Shown: positions 9,667-18,802 of the stretch, piece after piece
Numbering within the stretch: position 1 is the stretch's first letter
How the letters are laid out: the number at the start of each line of letters is the position of its first letter
NCBI RefSeq assembly: GCF_002355635.1
Contig: NZ_AP017558.1
Coordinates: forward strand, 1,488,001-1,552,000
Source: Halopenitus persicus
GTDB taxonomy: Archaea > Halobacteriota > Halobacteria > Halobacteriales > Haloferacaceae
DNA length: 64,000 nt
Direction: 5' to 3'
The notes under the pieces: generated by a model
What the model was told of the DNA's origin: nothing
Databases searched by the model: none
Seen by the model: the letters and a program-made list of their open reading frames with translations, nothing else
Program-made: the position numbers and the translations under genes

Positions 9667-10467
9667 ATGACGACATCGAAATCGGTCGAGGACGCCGTCG
9701 AGGCGTTACGACAGTTCGGACTCCGAGAGTACGAAGCGAAGTGTTTGGTCGGATTGATGCGGCTCGGGTCGGGAACCGCAAAGGACATCAGCGAGAGAGC
9801 CGACGTGCCACGGACGCGCGTCTACGACGCGGTCCGCGTATTGGAGGCTCGCGGACTGGTCACGACCCAGCACTCGAGCCCCAAGCAGTTTCGGTCCGTC
9901 ACGCCGGAGGAAGCGATCCGGACGTTCCGGGAACGTGACAAGCGGGAGCTCGAACGGCTGTCGGCGTCGCTCGAGACGGTAACGGGCGCCGGGGAAACCA
10001 CCGAGCTGCCCGACGTCTGGACCGTGACCGGACGGGAACGCATCGAGGAACGACTCCGACGGCTGAGTCGTGATGCGACGACCGAGATCGTGTTCGTCGT
10101 CGGCGACGGACCGGTCCGCACGGGAGAGCTGATCGAGACCCTCACGGGCGTGAGCGACGACGTGTCGCTGCTGATCGGCGGGGTCGACGACGCCATCCAG
10201 CGTCGGATCCGGGACGCGGTCCCGCGAGCTGAGACCTTCGCGTCGGGGCTCGAGTGGCTGGCGGACGGGAGCGGGACCGGCGAGGATCGGTCCATCGCGC
10301 GGCTCGTGCTGATCGACCGATCGGCGACGCTCATCAGCACCGTCGGAGCGAACGGTGACGACGAACACGCGATGTACGGTTCGGGCCCGGAGAACGGACT
10401 GGTGGTCGTCACTCGCCGGCTGCTCGCGCAGGACGGCCCCCTCCCGATCTCCCCGAACGAGGGCTAG
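9667..10467 (+). CDS. TrmB-family transcriptional regulator
   Basis: 266 aa. Residues about 5-75 form the TrmB winged helix-turn-helix: LRQFGLREYEAKCLVGLMRL, then GTAKDISERADVPRTRVYDA and VRVLEARGLV. The C-terminal part (about 125-260) resembles the phospholipase-D-like sensor region of short TrmB proteins rather than the sugar-binding domain of full TrmB. The target and ligand cannot be read from sequence. It is divergent from metY, whose start is about 300 bp away, so control of methionine genes is possible but unproved. Confidence 0.85.
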   Translation: MTTSKSVEDAVEALRQFGLREYEAKCLVGLMRLGSGTAKDISERADVPRTRVYDAVRVLEARGLVTTQHSSPKQFRSVTPEEAIRTFRERDKRELERLSASLETVTGAGETTELPDVWTVTGRERIEERLRRLSRDATTEIVFVVGDGPVRTGELIETLTGVSDDVSLLIGGVDDAIQRRIRDAVPRAETFASGLEWLADGSGTGEDRSIARLVLIDRSATLISTVGANGDDEHAMYGSGPENGLVVVTRRLLAQDGPLPISPNEG

Positions 10468-10566
10468 CGAACGGCAGTGCGGCGGCGTGCTGGCACCCGG
10501 TGGGACGTCGACCCTGGTGGGCCTTCCGGAAACGTGACCGGTTCGACGGCGTCCGAGAGCACGAGC

Positions 10567-10644
10567 AGTGGAGCCTAGCGCGGATCGCGAGCGGTGGAGC
10601 CTAGCGCGGATCGCGAGCGGTGGAGCCTAGCGCGGATCGCGAGC
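10567..10644. repeat. 26-bp tandem repeat (x3) covering the 3' end of the DUF7344 gene
   Basis: Three adjacent 26-bp units, two identical and the outermost with one mismatch; core gcctagcgcggatcgcgagc. The stop codon (cta at 10627-10629) and last four codons of the minus-strand gene lie in the innermost copy, so the other two copies are duplications of the gene end placed downstream. Confidence 0.95.
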
Positions 10645-11376
10645 GGTGGAGACGGCGAAAGCGATCGCCGAAAGGCTGATCGTCGCGACCACGAGGAGCG
10701 CCGACACGTGTCCGTGCTGGGAGAAGTAGGGGAGGTACCCGAGCGTCGCGGTCGTCACGAACGCGATCGAGACGGCGGCGAGTCCAAGCCAGTACTCGCC
10801 CCACGAGAGTTGGCCGTCGGAGATCGACTCGAGGTAGACGGTGCAGTTCTCCGCGGTGGGCGTCAACTCGACGGCCCCCGACCGTTTCTCGTACTTGACG
10901 ATCCCGTTGTCATCGAGGGTCGGCAGGTGGATCTGGTAGAGTGACGTGTAGACCCGTTTGCGTTGTTTATACGTCACCTCCCGTCGGGAGACGTCGTTCT
11001 CCTCGGCTGCGATCACCTCCGAGAGCTCGCGGATCGTCAGCCGACCGTCCTCGGCCTCGCTCAGGTGTTCGATGACGCGACGACGTCGCCGGTTCGACAG
11101 CATACCGAAGACCGTGTCCTTGGGGAGCGCTCGGTCAGCGGCGGCGTCCGTGTCGTCCGCGTCGCCCGTGTCGGCGGCGTCCGTGTCGTCCGCGTCGCCC
11201 GTGTCGTCCGCGTCGCCCGTGTCGGCGGCGTCCGCGGAGGCGTCGAATCCCTCGGAATCGATCGCGTGGCGTCCAGTCGCCAGCGCGAGGAGTCCCGTCA
11301 CGGCGTCCGCACCCCCGCCGACGGGATCGGAACGAGATCCGACGTTTGAAGGGACGATCCGGACGCAGTCGCGCAT
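10627..11376 (-). CDS. DUF7344-type winged-helix membrane protein
   Basis: About 249 aa from the chosen ATG (cat at 11374-11376). The centre reads DTVFGMLSNRRRRRVIEHLS, DGRLTIRELSEVIAAEEN and KQRKRVYTSLYQIHLPTLDD, a winged helix typical of haloarchaeal DUF7344 proteins. Two C-terminal membrane helices follow (WLGLAAVSIAFVTTATLGYL and SALLVVATISLSAIAFAV). Between residues 40 and 90 is an Asp/Ala/Thr repeat (TGDADD, TDAAD) encoded by short in-frame DNA repeats. The start is uncertain: a TATA-like catatatcc lies near 11590, about 200 nt above this ATG, and the frame stays open further upstream. Confidence 0.7.
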   Translation of the reverse strand: MRDCVRIVPSNVGSRSDPVGGGADAVTGLLALATGRHAIDSEGFDASADAADTGDADDTGDADDTDAADTGDADDTDAAADRALPKDTVFGMLSNRRRRRVIEHLSEAEDGRLTIRELSEVIAAEENDVSRREVTYKQRKRVYTSLYQIHLPTLDDNGIVKYEKRSGAVELTPTAENCTVYLESISDGQLSWGEYWLGLAAVSIAFVTTATLGYLPYFSQHGHVSALLVVATISLSAIAFAVSTARDPR

Positions 11377-11798
11377 TCGGGTGGTCGAGTCGACCGATAC
11401 TCGCAGTCGGGTCGGGACGATCGAGAGTGTGTGGGATGGAACATCGGCGCCATACGAGCGGAAACGGTCACTCCTCGGTTCGATACGTGGCTTGGGGATC
11501 GGGTCCGTGATTCCGACGACCACCTCCAACCGTGGTGAGTCCGCCGTCGGCGTTGCCAGGATGAGACCCAACGACCGAGAGACGGATATATGTGAGACAT
11601 TTTCACTCGATCCAAAAACGGAACGGGAGTGAGTGACGATCGGAGTCGGGTGGTCCGCAACCATCCCGGATCGGATCGCACGAACGGGGCGAAGGCGGCG
11701 GTTCCGAAACCGAATTCGGATCCGGAACGGAACGACTGGCGCACACGCGGAGCGACGGGAGCGTGCGTTTATCCCGGATGAGGGGCGTATATCCCGGT
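11377..11798. other. Intergenic region between DUF7344 gene and DHH gene (divergent)
   Basis: Contains a TATA-like cacatatatcc on the minus strand near 11585-11595, probably the promoter of the DUF7344 gene, and the start-proximal promoter of the DHH gene near 11768 (gtttatccc, about 30 nt before its ATG). No convincing small gene was found; the open frames seen here look like GC-rich shadows. Confidence 0.4.
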
Positions 11799-13211
11799 AT
11801 GTCCGCCGCCGACCCACCAGTGCCGGCCCTCGCGGAGCGCGCCGCGGCCTGCGCCGACCGTCTCCGGGCTGCCGACCGCGTCCTCCTCGCGTCCCACATC
11901 GACGCCGACGGGCTCACCAGCGGAGCGATCGCCTCGAGCGCGCTCGAACGCGCGGGGATCGATCACGAGACCGTCTTCGAGAAGCAGCTCGACGAGGAGT
12001 CGATCGCCGGGATCGCGACCCGCGAGTTCGAGACCGTCCTGTTCACCGACTTCGGGTCGGGGCAACTCGACGTCATCGCCGACCACGAGGCGGCCGGCGA
12101 CTTCACGCCGGTCATCGCCGACCACCACCAGCCCGCCGACGCCGACACGGAGTACCACCTCAACCCGCTGCTGTTCGGGATCGACGGCGCCGCGGAGCTG
12201 TCGGGGGCCGGCGCGAGCTACGTCCTCGCGCACGCGCTGGACCCGACCAACCGGGATCTCGCTGCGCTCGCCGTGGTGGGCGCGGTCGGCGATATGCAGG
12301 GCGGGACCGAGGGACTGACCGGGGCGAACGAGGGGATCGTCGACCACGCGGTCGCGGCCGGCGTCCTCGAGACGCGGACCGACATCGCCCTCTACGGACG
12401 ACAGACCCGACCGCTCCCGAAGCTGCTCGAGTACGCGAGCGACGTCCGAATCCCGGGCATCTCCAACGACGAGGCCGGCGCGATCGCCTTCCTCTCGGAT
12501 CTGGATCTCGACGTGAAAGCCGACGGCGACTGGCGACGCTGGGTCGACCTGGACGACGCGGAGCGGCGAACGCTCGTGAGCGCGCTGTTGCAGCGGGCCG
12601 TCTCCTCGGGGGTGCCCGCGAGCCGGATCGAGGAGCTCGTCGGGACCTCCTACACGCTCACCGCCGAGGAGCCCGGGACGGCGCTGCGTGACGTCAGCGA
12701 GTACTCGACGTTGCTCAACGCGACCGCCCGATACGAACGGGCGGACGTCGGCCTCGCCGTCTGTCTCGGCGAGCGCGGGGCGCCGCTCGAGCGCGCACGA
12801 ACCCTCCTGCGGAACCACCGCCGGAACCTCTCGGAGGGGCTCCAGTGGGTGAAAACCGAGGGCGTCGTCGAGGAGGACAACCTCCAGTGGTTCGACGCGG
12901 AATCGCGCATTCGGGAGACGATCGTCGGGATCGTCGCCGGAATGGCGATCGGATCGCCGGCGGTCGACCGGTCGAAGCCGATCGTCGCGTTCGCAGAGAA
13001 GGACGCCGAGCACGTCAAAGTCTCCGGCCGCGGCTCACACCAGCTGGTCCGACGGGGGCTGGACCTGTCGGCCGTGATGCGGGAGGCGTCGCGAGCGGTC
13101 GGCGGCGACGGCGGCGGTCACGACGTCGCCGCCGGCGCGACCATCCCGAGCGGAACCCGGCGGGAGTTCGTGGAGAGGGCGGACGCCATCGTCGGCGAGC
13201 AGCTCGGGTGA
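11799..13211 (+). CDS. DHH-family phosphoesterase (RecJ/GAN-like single-strand exonuclease)
   Basis: 470 aa. The N-terminal motifs are VLLASHIDADGLTSGAIAS (DHH motif I region, DxD), LFTDFGSG, and VIADHHQPADAD with the DHH triad residues, then VVGAVGDMQG. The C-terminal DHHA1-like part has KVSGRG and GGGHDVAAGATIPSG. Such proteins in archaea are RecJ-like nucleases; some associate with GINS/Cdc45-type replication factors. ATG at 11799 is preferred over an in-frame ATG 36 nt earlier because homologues begin there and a TATA-like element stands about 30 nt upstream. Confidence 0.88.
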   Translation: MSAADPPVPALAERAAACADRLRAADRVLLASHIDADGLTSGAIASSALERAGIDHETVFEKQLDEESIAGIATREFETVLFTDFGSGQLDVIADHEAAGDFTPVIADHHQPADADTEYHLNPLLFGIDGAAELSGAGASYVLAHALDPTNRDLAALAVVGAVGDMQGGTEGLTGANEGIVDHAVAAGVLETRTDIALYGRQTRPLPKLLEYASDVRIPGISNDEAGAIAFLSDLDLDVKADGDWRRWVDLDDAERRTLVSALLQRAVSSGVPASRIEELVGTSYTLTAEEPGTALRDVSEYSTLLNATARYERADVGLAVCLGERGAPLERARTLLRNHRRNLSEGLQWVKTEGVVEEDNLQWFDAESRIRETIVGIVAGMAIGSPAVDRSKPIVAFAEKDAEHVKVSGRGSHQLVRRGLDLSAVMREASRAVGGDGGGHDVAAGATIPSGTRREFVERADAIVGEQLG

Positions 13212-13305
13212 CGCAAAGTGGCGCCGCTGTGCGAAAGCGGCAACGCGGGGTAACTCCAAGGTATTACGTTCAGTATTTACGTGCCCGCAAGGTAACCACA
13301 CGCGG

Positions 13306-14757
13306 ATGAGTTACACCGGTCCGACTGACCTGTATATCGATGGCGAGTGGACGAGCGCCGACGACGGCGAGACGTTTACGACCGAGGATCCCGCGACGGA
13401 GGAGCCGTACGCGACCGTCGCGGAGGCGAGCGAGACCGACGTCGATCGCGCGGTCGAGGCCGCCCGGGCGGCGGCCGATCGGGACGCCGAGTGGCGGTCG
13501 CTGGACCCGCGGGAGCGCGGCCGGCTGCTCGAGTCGTTCGCGAACGCGATCGAGGACCGCAAGGACGAGATCGTCCGCGTCGAGTCCCGCGACAACGGGA
13601 AGACGCCCTTCGAGGCGACGCTCGACGTCGACATGGTCATCGACACGGTCCGGTACTACGCCGGCTGGACCGACAAGATCGAGGGCGACGAGGTGCCGGT
13701 TCCGGGCGACCGACTGAACTACACCGTGCGCGAACCCCTCGGGGTCACCGGCCACGTGATCCCGTGGAACTACCCCTTCCAGCTCGCCGGGCGGAGCCTC
13801 GCGCCGGCGCTGGCGTGCGGCAACACGGCCGTGCTGAAGCCCTCGAGCACGACGCCGCTGTCCGCGCTCTACTACGCGGCGGCGGCGGAGGAGGCGGGCC
13901 TGCCGGACGGGGTGGTCAACGTCGTTCCCGGTCGCGGCAGCGTCGCGGGCAACCGGCTGGTCGAACATCCCGACGTCGACCACGTCGCGTTCACCGGCAG
14001 CACCGGGGTCGGGAAGGGCGTGATGGAGCGGGCGGCACAAAACGTCACCGGCGTCACGCTCGAGCTCGGCGGGAAGGGACCGAACATCGTCTTCCCGGAT
14101 GCCGACCTCGACGCGGCGGCGGCCGGTTGTCACTACGGGATCTTCATGAACGCCGGCCAGATGTGCTGGGCGGGCTCGCGACTGCTCGTCCACGAGGACG
14201 TCCACGACGAGGTCGTCGACCGCGTGGTCGAGCGGGCGGAATCGACGCCCCTCGGGAGCGGGATCGACGACGACGGTCGGATGGGCCCGGTCGTCAGCGA
14301 GAGCCACCACGAGGAGGTCCTCGAGTACATCGAGACCGGCCGTCAGGAAGGCGCGACCGTCGCGACCGGCGGCGGCGTCCCCGACGGGAAGGACGCGGGC
14401 TACTTCATCGAACCGACGGTGTTCACCGACGTCACGAACGACATGACGATCGCCAGGGAGGAGATCTTCGGCCCCGTGCTGTCGGTCATCGAGTTCTCCG
14501 ACCGCGAGGAGGCCATCGAGATCGCCAACGACTCGCCGTACGGCCTGATGGCCGGTATCTGGACGAACGACCTGCAGACGGCACACGGCGTCGCCGACTA
14601 CCTGGATTACGGGATGGTCAGCATCAACGAATACCCGGTGACCCAGCCCCAGACCCCGTTCGGCGGGTTCAAACAGAGCGGCAACGGCCGCGAACAGGGG
14701 ACCGAGGCGCTCCACGAGTACACCCAGACGAAGAACGTCAACGTCAATCTAGAGTGA
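13306..14757 (+). CDS. NAD(P)-dependent aldehyde dehydrogenase (betaine-aldehyde dehydrogenase-like)
   Basis: 483 aa, full ALDH length. Conserved sites: GVTGHVIPWNYPFQL, cofactor-binding VLKPSSTTP, FTGSTGVGK, the catalytic Glu in TLELGGKGPNIVF, the catalytic Cys in NAGQMCWAGSR, and EEIFGPVLSV near the C-terminus. Oxidises an aldehyde to the acid with NAD(P). Closest in style to betaine-aldehyde or other broad dehydrogenases; substrate cannot be decided. No choline oxidase or transporter gene is adjacent. Its stop codon lies in a 19-bp tandem repeat shared with the convergent ligase gene. Confidence 0.9.
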   Translation: MSYTGPTDLYIDGEWTSADDGETFTTEDPATEEPYATVAEASETDVDRAVEAARAAADRDAEWRSLDPRERGRLLESFANAIEDRKDEIVRVESRDNGKTPFEATLDVDMVIDTVRYYAGWTDKIEGDEVPVPGDRLNYTVREPLGVTGHVIPWNYPFQLAGRSLAPALACGNTAVLKPSSTTPLSALYYAAAAEEAGLPDGVVNVVPGRGSVAGNRLVEHPDVDHVAFTGSTGVGKGVMERAAQNVTGVTLELGGKGPNIVFPDADLDAAAAGCHYGIFMNAGQMCWAGSRLLVHEDVHDEVVDRVVERAESTPLGSGIDDDGRMGPVVSESHHEEVLEYIETGRQEGATVATGGGVPDGKDAGYFIEPTVFTDVTNDMTIAREEIFGPVLSVIEFSDREEAIEIANDSPYGLMAGIWTNDLQTAHGVADYLDYGMVSINEYPVTQPQTPFGGFKQSGNGREQGTEALHEYTQTKNVNVNLE

Positions 14758-14839
14758 GCAGCGCAATCCGGTGCGAGCAGTGCAATCCGGTGCGAGCAGT
14801 GCAATCCGGTGCGAGCAGTGCAATCCGGAGTGAGCAGCC
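14753..14839. repeat. 19-bp tandem repeat between convergent gene ends
   Basis: About 4.6 copies of gtgcgagcagtgcaatccg. The first copy (variant agtgagcagcgcaatccg) contains the stop codon of the aldehyde dehydrogenase at 14755-14757; the last partial copy abuts the stop of the ligase at 14840-14842. The repeat fills the whole space between the two convergent genes. Confidence 0.95.
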
Positions 14840-16837
14840 TCACGCCCCGCCGGATGCGCTTTCCTCGTCGTAGAGGTCGGTGACTTCGGCGGCGAACCGG
14901 TCGAGGATGTCCCGGCGTTTCTTCTTCATGGTCGGGGTGAGCAGCCCGTTCTCCTCGGTGAAGGGCTCCGGGACGAGCCGGAATCGTTTGATCCGTTCGT
15001 GGGGCTCGAGGTCCGCGTTCAGCCGATCGACGTCCTGCTGAATTCGATCGTGGACGCGGTCGTCCCGAGTCATCGCGCCGCGATCGGCGGGGAGATCGAT
15101 CCCCTGCTCGGCGGCCCAGTCGCGGAGCGCCTCGGCGTCCGGGACGATGAGTGCCGAGACGAACTTCCGATCGTCGCCGACCACGAGACACTGCTCGATG
15201 ATCGCGGCGTCGGCGAACCGGTCCTCGATCGGCGCCGGCATCACGGTCTTCCCGGTCGAGAGGACGATCCGCCGGTCGGCGCGTCCCCGAAACTCGATGT
15301 AGCCGTCCGGTCGGATCGCGACGATATCGCCGGTCCGGAACCAGCCGTCGTCGGTGAACGCCGCGGCGGTGGCGTCGGGACGGTTCCAATAGCCCTCGGT
15401 CACCTGCGGCCCGCGTACCAGGAGCTCGCCGAGGTCGCCATCGACGTCGTCGGCCCGGCCGTCGCTCACCGCGGCGTCGTCGACGGCGACGTCCGTGTCG
15501 ACGACCGGCGGACCGATCGTTCCGGGTATCGGGGCCTCGGGCGGGTTGACCGAGACGACGGGCGCGGTCTCGGTGAGGCCGTACCCCTCGAGGATGGGAA
15601 GGCCCATCCCGTGATACAGCGCGCAGAGGTCGGGCGACAGCGAGCCGCCGCCCGAAATGAAGAAGTCGACGTTGCCCCCGAGCGCCTCCCGGACCGAATC
15701 GAAGACGAGTCGGTCGGCGATCGCGTGTTTGGCCGCGAGCACCGGGCCCGGATCGTCGGTCCGGTTGACCGTTCGGCCGACCGTGGTCGCCCACTCGAAG
15801 ACCCGGCGGGAGACCGCCGACTCGGCGGCCTGTCGGCGCATCGACGCGTAGAGCTTCTCGTAGACGCGGGGGACGCTCGTGGCGGTCGTCGGACGAACGT
15901 GCTCGAAATCCTCCCGGAGCGTGTCCGGGCTCTCGGCGTACGCGACCGTGGCGCCGGCGGCGAACATCAGGAAGTGGCCGGCGAGCCGCTCGAAGACGTG
16001 GGCAAGCGGGAGGAACGACAGCGTCGTCGTTCCGGAGTCGATCCGCGGAACGTCCGGAGCCTTGTCCGGGCGGGGACCGAGCCGTTTGTAACATTGCGTC
16101 AGGTTCGCCCGGAGGTTGTGGTGGGTGAGCGGGACGCCTTTGGGGCGGCCGGTGGTTCCGGACGTGTAGATGAGGGTTGCGAGGTCCGTCAGCGACCGCT
16201 CGTCGATCCACCCCTCGTAGGCGTCCCGGTCGAACGTTTCGCGGCCGCGCTCGTGAAGCGCGGCGAGCGGAACGACGGACGGATCGTCGCCCGCGTCGTG
16301 ATCGAGGTCCGGTTCCGCGTCCGGACCGTCGTCGATCGTGACGATCGCCTCGAGGTCGTGATCGAGAGCCTCGTGGACGTCGAGCACGCGATCGCGAAGC
16401 GCCGCGTTCTCGACCACGACGACGGTCGCTTCGGGGTCCTCGAGCAGGTACCGAAGCCGCGCGTCGGTGGCGGACGGGTAGACGGTCGTGACGACGCCGC
16501 CGGCCGCGAGGAGGGCGAAATCGACCTGCGCCCACTCCATCCGGGTGTGGGAGACGATCGCGACTCGAGTGTCGGCATCGACGCCGAGATCCCGAAAGCC
16601 GGCGGCGAGCCGCTCGACGATCGACCGCATCTCGGCGTAGGTGAGGTCCGCGTACTCGCCGTCCGAAGCCGCGGGGATCACGCCGCCGGAGACGAGCGAC
16701 CGGTCGGCGACGCCGCCCTTGTACCGCTGCGCGGTGCGGTCGGCGTGGCGCCGGGCGCTGCGATCGAAGGTCCGTGGAAGCGGCTCCTCGGCGATGGCCG
16801 GGTCCTCGAACTCGCGTTCCGCCTCCCGCCAGTTCAT
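14840..16837 (-). CDS. Long-chain acyl-CoA synthetase (AMP-forming)
   Basis: 665 aa, activates a fatty acid with ATP and CoA. The start MNWREAEREFEDPAIAEEPL was chosen because a TATA-like ggtttatcac lies about 27 nt upstream. Signature motifs: LATLIYTSGTTGRPKGVPLT (AMP-binding P-loop), ISGGGSLSPDLCALYHGMGL, EGYGLTETAPVVSVN, GWFRTGDIVAI and GRADRRIVLSTGKTVMP. The C-terminus MKKKRRDILDRFAAEVTDLY is typical of bacterial FadD15-like long-chain ligases. A 53-bp gap separates it from the upstream MBL gene, which has the same orientation. Confidence 0.92.
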   Translation of the reverse strand: MNWREAEREFEDPAIAEEPLPRTFDRSARRHADRTAQRYKGGVADRSLVSGGVIPAASDGEYADLTYAEMRSIVERLAAGFRDLGVDADTRVAIVSHTRMEWAQVDFALLAAGGVVTTVYPSATDARLRYLLEDPEATVVVVENAALRDRVLDVHEALDHDLEAIVTIDDGPDAEPDLDHDAGDDPSVVPLAALHERGRETFDRDAYEGWIDERSLTDLATLIYTSGTTGRPKGVPLTHHNLRANLTQCYKRLGPRPDKAPDVPRIDSGTTTLSFLPLAHVFERLAGHFLMFAAGATVAYAESPDTLREDFEHVRPTTATSVPRVYEKLYASMRRQAAESAVSRRVFEWATTVGRTVNRTDDPGPVLAAKHAIADRLVFDSVREALGGNVDFFISGGGSLSPDLCALYHGMGLPILEGYGLTETAPVVSVNPPEAPIPGTIGPPVVDTDVAVDDAAVSDGRADDVDGDLGELLVRGPQVTEGYWNRPDATAAAFTDDGWFRTGDIVAIRPDGYIEFRGRADRRIVLSTGKTVMPAPIEDRFADAAIIEQCLVVGDDRKFVSALIVPDAEALRDWAAEQGIDLPADRGAMTRDDRVHDRIQQDVDRLNADLEPHERIKRFRLVPEPFTEENGLLTPTMKKKRRDILDRFAAEVTDLYDEESASGGA

Positions 16838-16893
16838 ACTCGGCGGTGGTCCGGATCCGTGATAAACCATATGGGACGGAAGCCGCAGAAGCG

Positions 16894-17862
16894 TCACTCG
16901 TCCAGCATCGCGAGCACGCCGCGAACGTTGAGTCGCTCGTTGGCTTCGGCCCGCTCGGTCGTCCAGACCCCGTCGAGTTCGGTGGTTCGTTCGAAGTGGC
17001 GGATCACCGCCTCGTCGGAGTCGAGCTCGTCGCGTTTGCGTCGAACCGCCTCGACCCACTCGACGGAGGCGCGCTGGAACTCCTCGATGACCGCGGGTTC
17101 GAACGTCCGGGGGCCGAAGTGTGAGAAGCAGAGCACCGAGGGCTCGAGGTCGGCGATCGCGGCGGCGTCGGCGAGGGACTGGTCGAGGTCGAACTGCGGC
17201 GGCGGCGTCGTGGGGGTGACGGCGTCGATCTGTGGGACGTAGATCCCGGCCGCGTCGGCGGTGAAGACGACGCCGTCGTCGGGCTCGTGGAAGACGGTCT
17301 GGTGGGGCGCGTGGCCCGGTGCCTCGAGGACCGCGAGCCGCCGGTCGCCCAGATCGATCGTGTCGCCGTCGGCGAGCCCGTCGATCCGTGTTTCCGGGAT
17401 CGGTTCGGGATCGGTGTAATGGCGCCACTGGTCGCCGACGGCCGCCTTCGTTCCCTCGACGAGCCGGGACGGGTCGGTCAGGTGGCGGACGCCGCGGGAG
17501 TGAACGCGGACCGACGCCTCGGGATGGGCGTCGGCCAGCAGCCCGGCGCCGCCGGCGTGATCGAGGTGGACGTGGGTCGGAAGGATCCACGCGAGGTCGT
17601 CGGCCCCGATCCCGATCTCGGAGAGGGTCTCGAGCAGGCCGTCGACGTTCGCGCCGGTTCCCGTGTCGATCACCGCGGGCTTGGGAGTGTCGTAGACGTA
17701 TACCGATCCGTACCCGGGCGCGTCGAACATGCCGGTGTCGTGGTAGTAGAGGTCCTCGACGCCGCGAACCGCCTCGAACTCGCCGGGGGCAAGGCGGTCG
17801 ATGTCGGCGTCGTGGCGTCCGATCGCGCCGTCTCCGTCACTGCTCGCCTCATCGCGTGCCAT
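16894..17862 (-). CDS. MBL-fold metallo-hydrolase
   Basis: 322 aa metallo-beta-lactamase fold. The metal-binding signature is ILPTHVHLDHAGGAGLL (HxHxDH). Further ligands are probable in LEAPGHAPHQTVFH, in the Asp of VFTADAAG and the His of VLCFSHFGP. The family covers thioesterases, glyoxalase II and nucleases; the substrate is not set by the sequence. The neighbouring acyl-CoA ligase downstream hints at a thioester, but this is only context. Confidence 0.85.
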   Translation of the reverse strand: MARDEASSDGDGAIGRHDADIDRLAPGEFEAVRGVEDLYYHDTGMFDAPGYGSVYVYDTPKPAVIDTGTGANVDGLLETLSEIGIGADDLAWILPTHVHLDHAGGAGLLADAHPEASVRVHSRGVRHLTDPSRLVEGTKAAVGDQWRHYTDPEPIPETRIDGLADGDTIDLGDRRLAVLEAPGHAPHQTVFHEPDDGVVFTADAAGIYVPQIDAVTPTTPPPQFDLDQSLADAAAIADLEPSVLCFSHFGPRTFEPAVIEEFQRASVEWVEAVRRKRDELDSDEAVIRHFERTTELDGVWTTERAEANERLNVRGVLAMLDE

Positions 17863-17929
17863 TGTGATCGATGGAGGCGGTCTCGGGGTTAAGCGTTCGG
17901 TGCGTGCACCGACGTCGGCACAAGAGCGC

Positions 17930-18012
17930 CGAAGGGCGCCGACTATGGCTCGAAGGGGGGCCGACTAGAGGCCGAAGGGGGGCCGACTAGGGCTCGAAGG
18001 GCGTCGTTCAGG
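17930..18012. repeat. 22-bp tandem repeat at the 3' end of the methyltransferase gene
   Basis: Four degenerate copies of cgaaggggggccgactaggg plus two bases. The innermost copy (from 17996) contains the methyltransferase stop codon at 18008-18010. Extends downstream of the gene toward the start of the MBL gene. Confidence 0.9.
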
Positions 18013-18685
18013 GTGCGACGCCGACCGTAAGCAGGGTGCCCCAGGTACGATACCGGTCGACCATCGCCTCGCGGCTCCCCCAGTCGTCGGTCGGGAACGC
18101 TTCGGCGGGCGGGATCTCGATCTCCCGGTCCGGGATGGTGTCCTGGGCCGCCACGTGGAGCCCGGCCTCCCGGAAGGCCTCGCGGTACTGCGAACGGTCC
18201 CAGAGGGTCATCTCGATGTCGATCAACTCCTGCCACTCGTGGGTGTGTTCGCTCTCGGCGAAGTAGTTGACCGCGCAGTACCAGGTGCCGCCGGGCCGGA
18301 GGATCCGGCGGATCTCCGAGAGGGTGGTGTCGGGGTCGGCGGCGTAGTAGAACGCCTCCATCGAGACGACGTGGTCGACCGAGTCGTCGGCGAACGGGAG
18401 GGAATCGAAGTCGCCGACGAGGAAATCGATCCGGTCGTCGTCGGTGTAGGACCGGGCGTTCCGCACCATCTCGGGTGCGCCGTCGAGCCCGTACCCGCGG
18501 TCGATCCCGCGTTCGCGCAGCGCGCGCAGCGCGTATCCGGATCCGGTTCCGAGGTCGACGACCACGTCGTCGACCTCGACCGGCATCCGCGCCAGGACGT
18601 GCTTGGCGGTGTGCCAGTGTCGATCCTCCATCCCGCGGTCCTTGCCGGTCGTCGCCCACTCGTCGAACTCCTCGCGAACGCTCAT
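18008..18685 (-). CDS. Class I SAM-dependent methyltransferase
   Basis: 225 aa. The SAM-binding motif I is VVVDLGTGSGYALRALRERG, motif II GYGLDGAPEM, motif III DRIDFLVGDFDSLPFADDS, followed by FYYAADPDTTLSEIRRILRP. This is the ubiquinone/menaquinone-type methyltransferase fold (Methyltransf_11). A long insert with AVNYFAESEHTHEWQ and PPAEAFPTDDWG follows. Substrate unknown. Divergent from the DUF2391 gene with 117 bp between. Confidence 0.85.
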   Translation of the reverse strand: MSVREEFDEWATTGKDRGMEDRHWHTAKHVLARMPVEVDDVVVDLGTGSGYALRALRERGIDRGYGLDGAPEMVRNARSYTDDDRIDFLVGDFDSLPFADDSVDHVVSMEAFYYAADPDTTLSEIRRILRPGGTWYCAVNYFAESEHTHEWQELIDIEMTLWDRSQYREAFREAGLHVAAQDTIPDREIEIPPAEAFPTDDWGSREAMVDRYRTWGTLLTVGVAP

Positions 18686-18802
18686 ACGATCGCTCGGTTC
18701 GGGACCGTCAAAACAGGTTCGGGACGGCGGCTGCGACGGCGGTTTTGAAACAGCAGTCCGTTACGGCAGCGGGTTTTTAAATCCCGACGCCGGAGTGGGA
18801 GT

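Noticed and set aside
14840-17590. A 916-residue frame extending the acyl-CoA ligase upstream
   Set aside because: The extra 250 residues are Arg-rich nonsense opposite the MBL gene; a TATA box and family start support the ATG at 16837.
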